From the NCBI GenBank assembly GCA_018434945.1, contig JAHDOI010000018.1, positions 62,001-126,000 on the forward strand: a DNA stretch of 64,000 nucleotides. Reading direction: 5' to 3'. A program made the translations under genes and the position numbers. Below, piece after piece: positions 41,841 to 51,348 of the stretch. The DNA comes from Selenomonadales bacterium. Its GTDB lineage: Bacteria > Bacillota > Negativicutes > Sporomusales > UBA7701. Below the pieces are notes generated by a model that saw nothing but the letters and a program-made list of their open reading frames with translations, ran no database searches and was not told the DNA's origin. Each line of letters begins with the position of its first letter. The stretch's first letter is position 1.

Positions 41841-41962
41841 CAGGCCGTTCAGAGCCTCCAGATGCTAGGCGGCTCCGCCAAGCGTGCCGCGCCGCGTACT
41901 CGGTCGTACGCAAGCAAGCGCTTGGCGGAACAACGACGCAGATGGGGGCTATCAACGGCCTG
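41841..41962. repeat. Dispersed palindromic repeat, copy 5
   Basis: A 122-base copy bounded by CAGGCCGTT and AACGGCCTG, eight bases after the [FeFe] hydrogenase stop codon. Against copy 4 its inner stem reads CAAGCG/CGCTTG instead of AGAGCG/CGCTCT, a paired change that keeps the hairpin. Confidence 0.9.
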
Positions 41963-41969
41963 CTCTGTT

Positions 41970-43709
41970 CTAGCCTTTGAGTTTATACAGGCTGCGGTTG
42001 CGGTATTTTGTATGCAGCAGGTGATGGGATATTTCGCTGAGCGGCTGGCGGAGGAATTCTGCGTAGAGTTTGGCGACCGCCGGGTTTTGATGCGATTTGC
42101 GCAGAGCCAGGCCGGCGTCGACGCGGTAGGTGGCTTCGATGCGCTGCCTGCGGACGGTGTCGGTGGTGCCGTAGGGCTGGCCGCCGCCGCCGATGCAGCC
42201 GCCGGGGCAGGCCATTATTTCGATGAATGTGTAGTCGGCCAGTCCGGCGCGGACGAGGTCCATGATGCGGCGGGCGTTGCCGAGACCGTGGGCGACGGCG
42301 ACTTTGACGGGGGTGCCGGCCAGGTCGACGGTGGCCTCCTTGATGCCCTGGAGACCGCGGACGGCGGTGAATTCGACGCTCTCGAGCTCCTGGCCGGTTA
42401 CGACTTCGTAGACGGTGCGCAGGGCGGCTTCCATGACGCCGCCGGTGACGCCGAAGATGGCGGCGGCGCCGGTCGAGATGCCGAGCGGGTCGTCGAAGAC
42501 GCTGTCGTCGAGGGCGGCGAAGTCGACGCCGGCCTGTTTGAGGATGCGTCCGAGTTCGCGGGTGGTGAGGACGGCGTCGACGTCCTGGTGACCGCTGGCG
42601 TTCATTTCCGGCCGCTGGCTTTCGAATTTTTTGGCGGTGCAGGGCATTATCGAGACGACGAAGATGTCGGCGGGGTCGATGCCGGCCTTGCCGGCGTAGT
42701 AGGTTTTGGCGAGGGCGCCGAACATCTGCTGCGGGGATTTGCAGGTGGAGACGTGGGGCAGCAGTTCGGGGTAGCTGTGCTCGATGTATTTGACCCAGCC
42801 CGGGCTGCAGGAGGTGATGAGCGGCAGGGCGCCGCCGCTTTGGAGGCGGTGTAAGAGTTCGTGGCCTTCCTCCATGATGGTGAGGTCGGCGGTGAAGTCG
42901 GTGTCGAAGACGCGGTCGAAGCCGAGTTTGCGCAGGGCGGATACGAGGCGGCCGGTGGCGATCGTGCCCGGCGCCTGGCCGAATTCTTCGGCGATCGAGA
43001 CCCTGACGGCCGGGGCGACCTGGACGACGACGTGCTTGGCCGGGTCGTCGAGGGCTTCCCAGACGAGGGCGGTGTCGTCTTTTTCATGGATGGCGCCGAC
43101 CGGGCAGACGGCGGCGCACTGGCCGCAGAGGACGCAGGCGACGTCGCTAAGGGATTTGCCGTATTCGGGGGCGACCTGGACGTCGACGCTGCGGTAGTGG
43201 CTGTAGAGGATGCCGGTTTCCTGGACATGGTGGCAGACTTCGGCGCAGCGGCCGCATTTGATGCACTTGTTGGGGTCGCGGACGAGCGAGGGGGTGGAGG
43301 TGTCGAGGGGCAGGGCGTCGGTGGCCATTTCGCCCTTGACTTCACGGATGCCGTAGTCGGCCGCGAGACGGCGGAGTTCGCAGTTGCCGTTGCGGATGCA
43401 GGTGAGGCATTCCTGGGGATGGTTGGCGAAGATGAGTTCGAGGATGGTCTGGACGGTTTCGCGGATGCGGGGCGAGTTGGTCCTGACTTTCATGCCGGCG
43501 GTTACTGGTGTGGCGCAGGAGGCGGCGAGGTTTTTCTGGCCCTCGACTTCGACTACGCACACGCGGCAGTTGGCTTTTACCCGCTGGTCGGGATGGTGGC
43601 AGAGCGAGGGTATTCTGACGCCGTGGAGCGCCGCCGCATCGAGGATGCTGAGCCCGGCGGGCACGGCGACTTGCTGGCCGTTGAGGGAGAATGTTATTGT
43701 TTCGGTCAT
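41970..43709 (-). CDS. hndD: [FeFe] hydrogenase catalytic subunit (HndD type)
   Basis: Catalytic subunit of 579 residues. In order: N-terminal [2Fe-2S] ferredoxin domain (CHHPDQRVKANCRVCVVEVEG in part), a His-Cys-rich cluster segment (HPQECLTCIRNGNCEL), two [4Fe-4S] clusters (CIKCGRCAEVC and CVLCGQCAAVCPVGAI), then the H-cluster domain with TSCSPGWVKYIE, MPCTAKKFE and EIMACPGGCIGGGGQP. A small-subunit-like tail follows. With the NuoE/NuoF-like partners it forms an NAD(P)H-linked, possibly electron-bifurcating hydrogenase. ATG 43709 overlaps the NuoF-like stop by four bases. Confidence 0.95.
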   Translation of the reverse strand: MTETITFSLNGQQVAVPAGLSILDAAALHGVRIPSLCHHPDQRVKANCRVCVVEVEGQKNLAASCATPVTAGMKVRTNSPRIRETVQTILELIFANHPQECLTCIRNGNCELRRLAADYGIREVKGEMATDALPLDTSTPSLVRDPNKCIKCGRCAEVCHHVQETGILYSHYRSVDVQVAPEYGKSLSDVACVLCGQCAAVCPVGAIHEKDDTALVWEALDDPAKHVVVQVAPAVRVSIAEEFGQAPGTIATGRLVSALRKLGFDRVFDTDFTADLTIMEEGHELLHRLQSGGALPLITSCSPGWVKYIEHSYPELLPHVSTCKSPQQMFGALAKTYYAGKAGIDPADIFVVSIMPCTAKKFESQRPEMNASGHQDVDAVLTTRELGRILKQAGVDFAALDDSVFDDPLGISTGAAAIFGVTGGVMEAALRTVYEVVTGQELESVEFTAVRGLQGIKEATVDLAGTPVKVAVAHGLGNARRIMDLVRAGLADYTFIEIMACPGGCIGGGGQPYGTTDTVRRQRIEATYRVDAGLALRKSHQNPAVAKLYAEFLRQPLSEISHHLLHTKYRNRSLYKLKG

Positions 43710-44995
43710 GCTGTCGCCTCCTTTGGCGCGGCTTCGCCGCGGTCGCGGCACATGGCCTCGTATTCGCCGCGGAAGTATTTGAGCGAGGAGATGAGGCTGT
43801 TGCCGGCCGCCTGCCCGAGGCCGCAGAAAGCGGCGTTCTGCATTGTGCGGGTGTAGCGTTCGAGGTTGTCGATGTCGGCGAGGACGGCGTTGCCTGCCAG
43901 CAATCTGTGGATTATCCGCCCCGCCTGGCGGAGGCCCTCGCGGCAGGGGGTGCATTTGCCGCAGCTTTCGTGGAGGAAGAAGTCGACGCGGTTGCGGACG
44001 TTTTCGAGGATGGAGCGGCTGTCGTCCATGACGAAGACCGCCCCGGAGCCGATGGTGATGCCGTGCTGGCCGCAGGCGCTGTATTCCAGCGGACAGTCGA
44101 GCTCCCACGGCGGCACGACGACGCCGGAAGCGCCGCCGATGTTGACGGCTTTGAGCCGCCCCTGCCTGACGCCGCCGCCGCAGTTGTCGATGATTTCGCG
44201 GAAGGTGGTGCCGAAGGGCACTTCGTAGAGGCCGCGGCGGACGACGTCGCCCGAGAGGGAGATGAGCTTGGTGCCGTGGCTGTCGGCGGTGCCGAGGGCG
44301 CGGTACCAGTCGGGGCCGCGGTCGACGATGGGCGGGATGTTGGCCAGCGTCTCGACGTTGTTGATGAGGGTGGGTCTGCCCCACAGGCCGCTTTGCGTCG
44401 GGTAGGGGGGCTTGAGGCGGGGGCGGCCTTTTTTGCCTTCGATAGAGGACAGGAGCGCGGTTTCCTCGCCGCACAGGTAGCTGCCGGCGCCGGAGAATAT
44501 CTCGATGTCGAAGGAGAAACCGCTGCCAAGGATGTCGCCGCCGAGAAGGCCGGCCGCCCGGGCGGCGGCGATGGCACGGCGCATGGTTTCCTGGGCCTCG
44601 GGGTATTCGTGGCGGATATAGATGAAGCCTTGCGCGGCGCCGACGGCGTAGGCGGCGATGGTCATGCCTTCGAGGAGTTGGAAGGGGATGTGGGTCATGA
44701 TGAAACGGTCTTTGAAGGTGCCTGGTTCGCCTTCGTCGGCGTTGCAGATTACGTAGCGCTCGCCGGGCGGGTTGTCCCGGACCATCTGCAGCTTGGCGGC
44801 GGTGGGGAACGCGGCGCCGCCGCGCCCGCGCAGGCCGGCGGCGCCGATGTCGCCGATGACCGCTTCGGGGCTGCCGGCCAGGGCCTTGGCAAGAGCCTGG
44901 TAGCCGCCGAAGTCGCGGTAGTGCATGAGGGTGGGAAAATCGCGGAACAGGCCGAGGCGGAAGACTGATTTGGCGCTGTCAAGCTGTGTGCCCAA
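43706..44995 (-). CDS. hndC: NuoF-like flavoprotein subunit of [FeFe] hydrogenase (HndC)
   Basis: NAD(P)-binding flavoprotein of 429 residues. It shows the NADH and FMN sites (RGRGGAAFPTAAKLQM, NADEGEPGTFKDR, GAGSYLCGEETALL) and the [4Fe-4S] motif SCGKCTPCREG near the C-terminus. It lacks the N-terminal [2Fe-2S] and C-terminal ferredoxin domains found in many HndC proteins, so it is the short Nuo-type form. It overlaps hndA by 17 bases and hndD by four, so all three genes are coupled. Confidence 0.94.
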   Translation of the reverse strand: MGTQLDSAKSVFRLGLFRDFPTLMHYRDFGGYQALAKALAGSPEAVIGDIGAAGLRGRGGAAFPTAAKLQMVRDNPPGERYVICNADEGEPGTFKDRFIMTHIPFQLLEGMTIAAYAVGAAQGFIYIRHEYPEAQETMRRAIAAARAAGLLGGDILGSGFSFDIEIFSGAGSYLCGEETALLSSIEGKKGRPRLKPPYPTQSGLWGRPTLINNVETLANIPPIVDRGPDWYRALGTADSHGTKLISLSGDVVRRGLYEVPFGTTFREIIDNCGGGVRQGRLKAVNIGGASGVVVPPWELDCPLEYSACGQHGITIGSGAVFVMDDSRSILENVRNRVDFFLHESCGKCTPCREGLRQAGRIIHRLLAGNAVLADIDNLERYTRTMQNAAFCGLGQAAGNSLISSLKYFRGEYEAMCRDRGEAAPKEATA

Positions 44996-45470
44996 TGTTC
45001 TCCTCCTCCCGGCAGCGGCGGATTATCGCGACGGCAGCTTCGGCCGTCAGGTCGCCGTACAGCTGGTTGTCGATTTTGATAGCCGGCGACATGTAGCAAG
45101 CCCCCAGGCAGCTGACGCCTTCGAGGGTGAAGCGGCCGTCGGGGGTGGTGCATCCCAGGCCGACGCCCAACTCCTGTTCGAGGGCGGCGAGGACGGCCTG
45201 TTTGCCGGCGTTTTCGCACGGGGCGTTGATGCAGACGCGGACGATATGGCGGCCGCGCGGCTTGAGCGATATGACGCTGTAGAACGAGGCGGTGGAGTAT
45301 ACGCGGCTGCGGGAGATGCCGAGGAGGTGGGCGATTTCGTTTACCGCCTCCTCGCTGACATAGTTTTCGGGGCTGGCGTCCTGGACGGCCAGCAGCGCCT
45401 GCAGCAGGGCCGCCTGCCCGGCCGCCGGGGCGGTGACGATATCTTTGACAGACTGTCGCTGTGTAGACAT
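44979..45470 (-). CDS. hndA: NuoE-like [2Fe-2S] subunit of [FeFe] hydrogenase (HndA)
   Basis: Thioredoxin-fold iron-sulfur protein of 163 residues. An N-terminal helical bundle (EEAVNEIAHLLGISRSRVYSTASFY) precedes the four cluster cysteines in CINAPCENAG and CLGACYMSPA. It passes electrons between the flavoprotein and the hydrogenase. First gene of the operon; a clear promoter lies 58 bases upstream. Confidence 0.94.
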   Translation of the reverse strand: MSTQRQSVKDIVTAPAAGQAALLQALLAVQDASPENYVSEEAVNEIAHLLGISRSRVYSTASFYSVISLKPRGRHIVRVCINAPCENAGKQAVLAALEQELGVGLGCTTPDGRFTLEGVSCLGACYMSPAIKIDNQLYGDLTAEAAVAIIRRCREEENIGHTA

Positions 45471-45527
45471 AATCTTTCCTCCTGTCGTTTTCTCGCTTTC
45501 TGCGCTAAGGGTCTTTGTTGTAATTTG

Positions 45528-45556
45528 ATTTTAATTAAATAAGGGCATAATGTCAA
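45528..45556 (-). promoter_or_regulatory. SigA-type promoter of the hydrogenase operon
   Basis: On the minus strand TTGACA (45556-45551) and TAAAAT (45533-45528) are separated by 17 bases. Confidence 0.75.
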
Positions 45557-45808
45557 TTAAGTTATTTATAGAACGTTATATGTTTCACTTACTAGATGTT
45601 AGTATGTTAATTTTGTCACTTAATTAATAATTTATATGTGATAGATTTCTCTTTCACATGCTTTTATTTTATGTAGAGTTAACTGCCTGTTCGGCAGCGC
45701 AGGAAGAGCGACTGCGTGACAGGACGAACACGCAGGACACAACCCGCCCGTGCTCGCCTGTCCTGCATGGACGCGTTCCTGCGCCTGCCCGCCTGTTCCC
45801 CGCCATGC
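45557..45808. other. A+T-rich upstream region of the hydrogenase operon
   Basis: Part of the 389-base gap 45471-45859. It contains several GTGA/TCAC half-sites, including ATGTGA (45636-45641) and TCACAT (45654-45659) as an inverted pair, which may bind a redox or Crp-type regulator. From about 45690 to 45800 the sequence is G+C-rich and nothing is recognised. Confidence 0.45.
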
Positions 45809-45809
45809 A

Positions 45810-45848
45810 AAAGGCCTCCTGCCGCAGGTGCGGCAGGAGGCCTTTGTT
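45810..45848. terminator. Strong hairpin terminator
   Basis: A 17-bp stem (45810-45826 with 45829-45845) is followed by TTTTG on the minus strand and TTTGTTTG on the plus strand. It ends the minus-strand gene at 45860. Confidence 0.88.
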
Positions 45849-45859
45849 TGCTTTTCCCG

Positions 45860-46765
45860 TTATCTCGTCAGCAGGTAGACATTGGACACCGAGCCGACGC
45901 CGGGACCGTAATGCAGGGCGTATATTCTCACGTAGACTGTGGTGTTCTGGGGAAGATACGGGGCAAAATCGATGCTGGCAGGCGAATGATAGACGCTCCG
46001 CGATCCGACCTTCTCGACATCCCGCCCATCGTATTTTATCCGGTCATTTCCGCCGCCGACAACCAGCCGCCGGACGGAGTATCCGGACTGAAACTCGATG
46101 AATAGGAACCCTGTCACGCGCCAGTCGGCGGTGCCTTCCGCATTGCCGGCGAGGACCAGTTTTTGGCCCGGCTGCACGGCGACTTCGCCCCTAAAGCCGG
46201 GGGCTATGTAATAGGGAACTTTATCGAAGATGGTATCGACTTCGAAGTGCCTCGCTTTTTCGTTGCCGGACATAGGCAGGCTTGTGGAGGAAAACACTTT
46301 TATGCTTGTCGTCGGGGCGGGCTGCGGGGGATAGTAAGGCGCGGGCGTAACGGCAGGCTGGGCGCCCTGGGCAGAGCGCTCGGCAAACCACCCTAGCTGC
46401 TGGTTTCCCGGCAGCAGGAGCAGGCCGGCCATGGCGCTGTTTTTTTCGCCTCCCTGGAATATGTAGCCCGTGTAGCGCTGCGGTACCCCAGCCTGGTCGA
46501 CGGAGAATTCGATCCCGCCGTCTGGTCTGACCTTGCCTGCCAGCTGCGTATCAGGCGATTGATAGTTGAGCGGATGCAAAATCCCTTCAAGCTGTTCGCC
46601 TTTTTCCAGCAGGATCATTTTATAGACCCAGCCGTTGGCATTCAATTTCCATTCGCCGGACAGACCGAAGGGAGAGGCGCCCGCCTGGGCTGAAAAGGCT
46701 AAAACGACCGCCGCGACGCACAGTATTCTCAAGAGCCGCAAAAAAAATCCCCCTCTGCTTCCCAT
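45860..46765 (-). CDS. Secreted protein of unknown function
   Basis: Protein of 301 residues with a signal peptide (about 1-31, ending AQAGA). The first half (GLSGEWKLNANGWVYKMILLE) looks like a small beta-barrel of the kind found in periplasmic uncharacterised proteins. A Pro-rich linker (about 138-152) leads to a second beta-rich domain with PGQKLVLAGNAEGTADWRVTGF. No family or catalytic motif is recognised. Probably an envelope protein; a single-gene unit with a strong terminator. Confidence 0.75.
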   Translation of the reverse strand: MGSRGGFFLRLLRILCVAAVVLAFSAQAGASPFGLSGEWKLNANGWVYKMILLEKGEQLEGILHPLNYQSPDTQLAGKVRPDGGIEFSVDQAGVPQRYTGYIFQGGEKNSAMAGLLLLPGNQQLGWFAERSAQGAQPAVTPAPYYPPQPAPTTSIKVFSSTSLPMSGNEKARHFEVDTIFDKVPYYIAPGFRGEVAVQPGQKLVLAGNAEGTADWRVTGFLFIEFQSGYSVRRLVVGGGNDRIKYDGRDVEKVGSRSVYHSPASIDFAPYLPQNTTVYVRIYALHYGPGVGSVSNVYLLTR

Positions 46766-46844
46766 TGTTTACTTAATTATTCCATTATTCGCCTTGCGGC
46801 AAATGTTTTCCTACCGCCATGGCGGGAACCCTGGCCCTTTTCGC

Positions 46845-46892
46845 CAAAAAAACATCACCCCTTAAGGCTTTCTGTTTTGCCTTAAGGGGTGA
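46845..46892 (-). terminator. Terminator of the symporter operon
   Basis: TCACCCCTTAAGGC (46855-46868) pairs perfectly with 46879-46892; the minus-strand product ends in TGTTTTTTT. Confidence 0.88.
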
Positions 46893-46913
46893 CGGGACGA
46901 GTTTGGTTGCGGA

Positions 46914-48383
46914 TTACCCTATCGCTTTTGCTTTGCGCTCGATGGTCGCCGGCGTGCTCGTCGCCAGGCTCACGACGACGAAGACCACGAAGTTGACGAC
47001 GAGGGCGACGAAGCCGGCGTTGAGGTGCAGACCGGCGATGGCGAACGGATCGAGTTTGTTGAGGACGAGGTAGAATACCAGGAATTCGCCGGTGATCAGG
47101 CCGCAGTAGGCGGCGATCTTGGTGGCCCGCTTCCAGAAGAGGCCGAGGACGATCATCGGGAAGAACTGAGTGACGCCGGAGTAGCCGGTGAGGAGCAGGT
47201 TGACGAGCATGCTGGGGGCGTAAATCGCCAGGGCGAGGGCGATGGCGGTGAGAATGAGAACCAGTAACCTGGCGAGTCTGGCCTGGGTTTCATGGCTGGC
47301 GCCCTGACCGATCGTGCGGACGTAAATGTTGCGGGTGAAGAGCATCGAGGTGGAGAGGATGAGGTCGGCGGCCGGAATCATGCAGGCCAGCGCGCCGGCG
47401 CCGCCAACAAGGCCGAGAGCCCAGCCGGGGAAGACCTGCTGGACGATGGTCATGAAGGCCATGTCAGGCACTTTGAGGGCCGGGGTGAGGACCAGGAGGG
47501 CGGTGAAACCGATCAGCATCGGGAAGATGAGGCATATCTGATAGAGCGGCAGATAGATGGCGTTGTGGCGCAGCACGTCGGGGCTCTTGGCGCTGAAGCT
47601 GTTGGCCGAGAAGTGGGGCCACATGTAGAAGCCGAGGCTGGTGAGGACGAGGGTGGACATCGCCCAGCTTACGTCGAGAACCTTTGTGCCGCCCGGCAGA
47701 GCCAGGAAGCCCGGTTTGGCGGCGTCCAGGGCCTCGAACATGCCGCCGACGCTGCCGAAGAAGTGGATGGGCAGGTAAAGGCCGAAGAAGACGACGGCGA
47801 CGATCATGACGACGTCTTTGATGACGGCGGTGGAGGCGACGCCTTTCAGGCCGCTGAGGTAGACGAAGGCGGCGACCATGGTGAAGGCGATGAGCATGGC
47901 CGGCACGCGGCCGATGACGCCGTAGGAGCAGGTCTCGATGATCAGGCCGAGGCCGGTGAGCTGAAGCTGCAGGTACGGCATGAGGAAGGCGACGCCGACG
48001 CAGGCGGTGAGGATGCCGAGCCATTTGCTGTCATACATGTGTTCGACGAGGTCGGGCTGGGTCATGAGGCCGTGTTTGCGGCCGATGGGGGCGATGGCGG
48101 GCAGGACGTAGTAGCCGACGACGTACGCCAGGGCGCCGTAACCGAGTATGTAGAATGTGGGGCCGCCGCGGGCGTATGCCCAGCCGCTGCCGCCGAGGAA
48201 GGCGAACGCGGTGTATATTTCGCCGGCGAGGATGAACCAGTTGAGCCAGCGTCCGAAGCTACGGCCGCCGACCGCCCATTCCTCGAGGCTCATTTTTTTG
48301 TTCATGCCGGGGATCATGCCGACGATGGTGGTGCCGATTACAAAAGCGAATATTATAGCAAGGGCCATTGTTTCGTTGGACAT
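46914..48383 (-). CDS. Sodium:solute symporter family protein
   Basis: Inner-membrane Na+-coupled transporter of 489 residues with about 13 segments. SSS-family marks are WAVGGRSFGRWLNWFILAGEIYTAFAF near the start and AGALACMIPAADLILSTSMLFTRNIY, matching the conserved Na+-site region. ATG 48383 has GGAGG 11 bases upstream; an ATG three codons earlier is too close to it. It is preceded by a DUF3311 gene, a usual companion, and by an M20 hydrolase, so it may import an acylated amino acid or small organic acid. Confidence 0.92.
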   Translation of the reverse strand: MSNETMALAIIFAFVIGTTIVGMIPGMNKKMSLEEWAVGGRSFGRWLNWFILAGEIYTAFAFLGGSGWAYARGGPTFYILGYGALAYVVGYYVLPAIAPIGRKHGLMTQPDLVEHMYDSKWLGILTACVGVAFLMPYLQLQLTGLGLIIETCSYGVIGRVPAMLIAFTMVAAFVYLSGLKGVASTAVIKDVVMIVAVVFFGLYLPIHFFGSVGGMFEALDAAKPGFLALPGGTKVLDVSWAMSTLVLTSLGFYMWPHFSANSFSAKSPDVLRHNAIYLPLYQICLIFPMLIGFTALLVLTPALKVPDMAFMTIVQQVFPGWALGLVGGAGALACMIPAADLILSTSMLFTRNIYVRTIGQGASHETQARLARLLVLILTAIALALAIYAPSMLVNLLLTGYSGVTQFFPMIVLGLFWKRATKIAAYCGLITGEFLVFYLVLNKLDPFAIAGLHLNAGFVALVVNFVVFVVVSLATSTPATIERKAKAIG

Positions 48384-48405
48384 AATTCGCATTACCTCCT
48401 TTCAA

Positions 48406-48603
48406 CTATTCCTCTTCGTTTTTGCCGGAATCCATTTTGTAGAGAATGCTCAGACATATGAACGAGATCGGGATGGTGCAGCACAGCCAGAAAGCCAGGA
48501 AGGGCAGGCCGAATACGATCGGCTTGACTGTGTTGACGAAAGGAAGCATGCCAATCGTCCAGACGAAGGGGATGAGGGTCAGGATTACTTTAACCGGATT
48601 CAC
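48406..48603 (-). CDS. DUF3311 small membrane protein
   Basis: Protein of 65 residues with two membrane helices (about 5-25 and 35-57), matching DUF3311 proteins that are encoded beside sodium:solute symporters. GTG 48603 follows GAGGTGAGAAC. It is probably a small accessory subunit of the symporter (inference from position). Confidence 0.85.
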   Translation of the reverse strand: MNPVKVILTLIPFVWTIGMLPFVNTVKPIVFGLPFLAFWLCCTIPISFICLSILYKMDSGKNEEE

Positions 48604-48643
48604 GTTCTCACCTCGCTAATAAATTTTTCTGGGGGAAGCCCCT

Positions 48644-48676
48644 TATGATCAAGCACTTCGTTGTGCCTTGATTTTC
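48644..48676 (-). other. Intercistronic hairpin
   Basis: ATCAAGCAC (48648-48656) and GTGCCTTGAT (48663-48672) form a stem with one bulged base between the hydrolase and DUF3311 genes. It lacks a T run, so it may mark mRNA processing or stability rather than termination. Confidence 0.4.
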
Positions 48677-48681
48677 CCCGA

Positions 48682-49845
48682 TTACCGGGCGAGCAGCTTG
48701 AGAACCGTTCTGGCCATCGTTTCGGCGCCGTATGCCAGGGCGTCTTCGTCGATGTCGAATTTGGGATGGTGGTGGGGATGGACGCAGCCTTTGGCGGGAT
48801 TGCCGGCGCCGATGAGGAAGAAGGCGCCGGGAGCCTGATGCTGGTAGTAGGAGAAGTCTTCGCCGACCATGAGCGGCTTGACTTCCTGTACTTCTACGCC
48901 CGCCACCTCCCGTCCTGCTTCGGCGACGACCGCGGTGATCTTCGGGTTGTTGACCACCGGCGGGTAGCCGAAGATGGGGTCGATGGTGTAGCTGGCGCCC
49001 GAGGCGGCGCAGATGCCGCGGCAGTAGGCCTCCATCTGGGCGAAAACGGCGTCGCGCACGCGCTGGTCGAAGGACCGGACGGTGCCTTTGAGGACGGCGG
49101 TGTCGGGGATGATGTTGAATACTTCGCCGGCCTTGAACATGCCGATGGTGAGGACGGCCTGTTCGCGGGGGTCGACGTTGGCGCCGGTGATGGTGCGGAG
49201 GGCCAGCACAATCTGGGCGGCGACGAGGATTGAGTCGATGGTGTCCTGGGGCATGGAGCCGTGGCCGCCTTTGCCCTGGATGGTGATGGTGAACTCGTCG
49301 GGGGAGGCCATGAGCGCCCCGTTGGTGACGCCGATGACGCCGACCGGCAGCGGTTGCCAGAGATGGGCGCCGACGACGGCGTCGACGCCGGCCATGGCGC
49401 CGGCCGCTATCATGATTTCGGCCCCGCCGGGGAAGCGTTCCTCGCTGGGCTGGAAGATGAGGCGCACGCTGCCGGGCAACTCTTCGCCCATGGCGGCTAG
49501 CGTCTTGGCAGCGCCGAGCAGCATGGCCGCATGGCCGTCGTGGCCGCAGGCGTGACAGACGCCTTTGGTGCGGGACTTGTAGGGTTTTTCTATTTCATCG
49601 GTGATGGGGAGGGCGTCGATATCGGCCCTCATGGCGACGGTCTTGCCGCCCGGAGCGCCGGGGATGTCGGCGATGACGCCCGTGCCGCCGGCTTCCCGGG
49701 CTTTAACGCCCAGTGCCGCAAGCTCGGCCATGATTTTTTTCTGGGTTTCGCGTTCCTCGCCGCCCACTTCCGGGTACATCCGGAAGTGCCGGCGCATGGC
49801 CACGACGTAGTCGCGGTTGGCCGCGACCCGCTCTGTGATGTCCAA
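48682..49845 (-). CDS. M20-family amidohydrolase (aminoacylase/hippurate-hydrolase type)
   Basis: Zinc-dependent hydrolase of 387 residues that removes acyl groups from amino acids or related amides. Metal motifs are MRADIDALPI and CHACGHDGHAAMLLGAA, then the catalytic PSEERFPGGAEIMI and QGKGGHGSMP of the dimerisation domain. HHHPKFDIDEDAL near the end completes the site. TTG 49845, eight bases after AGGTG, is the likely start; a longer frame to 49917 looks non-coding. First gene of the symporter operon. Confidence 0.9.
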   Translation of the reverse strand: MDITERVAANRDYVVAMRRHFRMYPEVGGEERETQKKIMAELAALGVKAREAGGTGVIADIPGAPGGKTVAMRADIDALPITDEIEKPYKSRTKGVCHACGHDGHAAMLLGAAKTLAAMGEELPGSVRLIFQPSEERFPGGAEIMIAAGAMAGVDAVVGAHLWQPLPVGVIGVTNGALMASPDEFTITIQGKGGHGSMPQDTIDSILVAAQIVLALRTITGANVDPREQAVLTIGMFKAGEVFNIIPDTAVLKGTVRSFDQRVRDAVFAQMEAYCRGICAASGASYTIDPIFGYPPVVNNPKITAVVAEAGREVAGVEVQEVKPLMVGEDFSYYQHQAPGAFFLIGAGNPAKGCVHPHHHPKFDIDEDALAYGAETMARTVLKLLAR

Positions 49846-50023
49846 GGATAAAGCACCTGCCTCTTTGAAGAGTGTTTTTGCTGCTGACTTTCCGCGTGCA
49901 GACAAAAGTGCGCCCAAGATGTATTTATTTTAACACATATAGGAGGATGCGGCACTACCATAAAATGCCGTACCCCCCATAATTTAAATGTATACACAAA
50001 AATGCCGCTATTTTTGCCGGTGA

Positions 50024-51334
50024 TTATTTGTTTTTCAGATAATCGGCCACTTGGGCGAACGCGGCGGCGCTGGCGGCGATGGTGGCGGCGATGTCGTCGT
50101 CGGAGTGGGCCGAGGACATGAAGGCGGCCTCGAACTGGGAGGGGGCGAGGTAGACGCCCTGGGACAGCATGGCGTGGAAGTAAGTGTTGAAGGCGCCGAC
50201 GTCGGAGAGCTTGGCGCTGTCGTAGTCGTATACCGGCTTGGCGGTGAAGAAGAGGCCGAACATCGAGCCGAGCTGGTGATGCTGCAGTTCGAAACCGAAT
50301 TTTTCGGCCTGGGCCCTGACGCCGGCGCACAGCACAGCCGTCTTTTCGGCAAGGCGCTCGTAATAGCCGGGGGCGCCGATGGCCTTGAGGGTGGCGATGC
50401 CGGCGGTCATGGCGAGCGGGTTGCCGCTGAGGGTGCCGGCCTGGTAGACGGGGCCGGCTGGGGCGATATGTTCCATGATGTCGCGCCGGCCGCCGTAAGC
50501 GCCGACGGGCAGACCGCCGCCGATGACTTTGCCGAGGCAGGTGAGGTCGGGGGTGATGCCGAAGGCCGCCTGGGCGCCGCCGTAGGCGACCCGGAAGCCG
50601 GACATGACTTCGTCGAAGATGAGGAGGCTTTCGTATTTGGCGGTGAGGTCGCGCACCGCCTGGAGGTACCCTTCGCGGGGCAGGACGAGGCCCATGTTGC
50701 CGGGCACCGGCTCGATGATGACGGCGGCGATGTCCTCGCCGTGGCGGTGGAAGAGGTCGGCGAGGCCGGCGACGTCGTTGTAGGCGGCGGTGAGGGTGGT
50801 GGCGGCGATGCTTTCGGGGACGCCGGGGCTGTCGGGGATGCCGAGGGTGGTGGCTCCCGAGCCGGCTTTGACGAGCAGGCTGTCGTGGTGGCCGTGGTAA
50901 CAGCCGGCGAATTTGACGATTTTGCTGCGCCTGGTGTAGGCGCGGGCGAGGCGGAGGACGCTCATGGTGGCCTCGGTGCCGGAGTTGACGAACCGGACGA
51001 GGTCCATGGAGGGCACGGCCGCTTTGACGAGCTGGGCCAGTTCGGTTTCGAGGAGGGTGGGCGCGCCGTAACTCGTGCCGCGGCCGACGGCCTCGCGCAG
51101 GGCTTCGGTGACCGCCGGGTGGGCGTGGCCGAGGATCATCGGCCCCCAGGAGCCGACGTAGTCGATGTATTGGTTGTTGTCGATGTCGTAGAGGCGGCTG
51201 CCTCTGGCGGCGCTGATGAAGGGGGGCGTGCCGCCGACGCCGCGGAAGGAGCGGACGGGGCTGTTGACGCCGCCGGGGATGTGGCGTTTGGCTTCTTCGA
51301 AGGCGGCGGTCGATTTGTCGAGTGTAAAGGCCAT
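50024..51334 (-). CDS. hemL: Glutamate-1-semialdehyde 2,1-aminomutase
   Basis: PLP enzyme of 436 residues that converts glutamate 1-semialdehyde to 5-aminolevulinate in the C5 pathway. Marks are [18 protein letters not shown] near the start, the PLP phosphate site [25 protein letters not shown], and the Schiff-base Lys in [30 protein letters not shown] precedes ATG 51334. Last gene of the tetrapyrrole operon, 14 bases after hemB. Confidence 0.97.
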   Translation of the reverse strand: MAFTLDKSTAAFEEAKRHIPGGVNSPVRSFRGVGGTPPFISAARGSRLYDIDNNQYIDYVGSWGPMILGHAHPAVTEALREAVGRGTSYGAPTLLETELAQLVKAAVPSMDLVRFVNSGTEATMSVLRLARAYTRRSKIVKFAGCYHGHHDSLLVKAGSGATTLGIPDSPGVPESIAATTLTAAYNDVAGLADLFHRHGEDIAAVIIEPVPGNMGLVLPREGYLQAVRDLTAKYESLLIFDEVMSGFRVAYGGAQAAFGITPDLTCLGKVIGGGLPVGAYGGRRDIMEHIAPAGPVYQAGTLSGNPLAMTAGIATLKAIGAPGYYERLAEKTAVLCAGVRAQAEKFGFELQHHQLGSMFGLFFTAKPVYDYDSAKLSDVGAFNTYFHAMLSQGVYLAPSQFEAAFMSSAHSDDDIAATIAASAAAFAQVADYLKNK

Positions 51335-51348
51335 GCTCTTTCCCTCCT

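Noticed and set aside
43691-44968. Long plus-strand ORF of 425 codons opposite the hydrogenase flavoprotein
   Set aside because: Low-complexity shadow of the conserved NuoF-like gene on the other strand.
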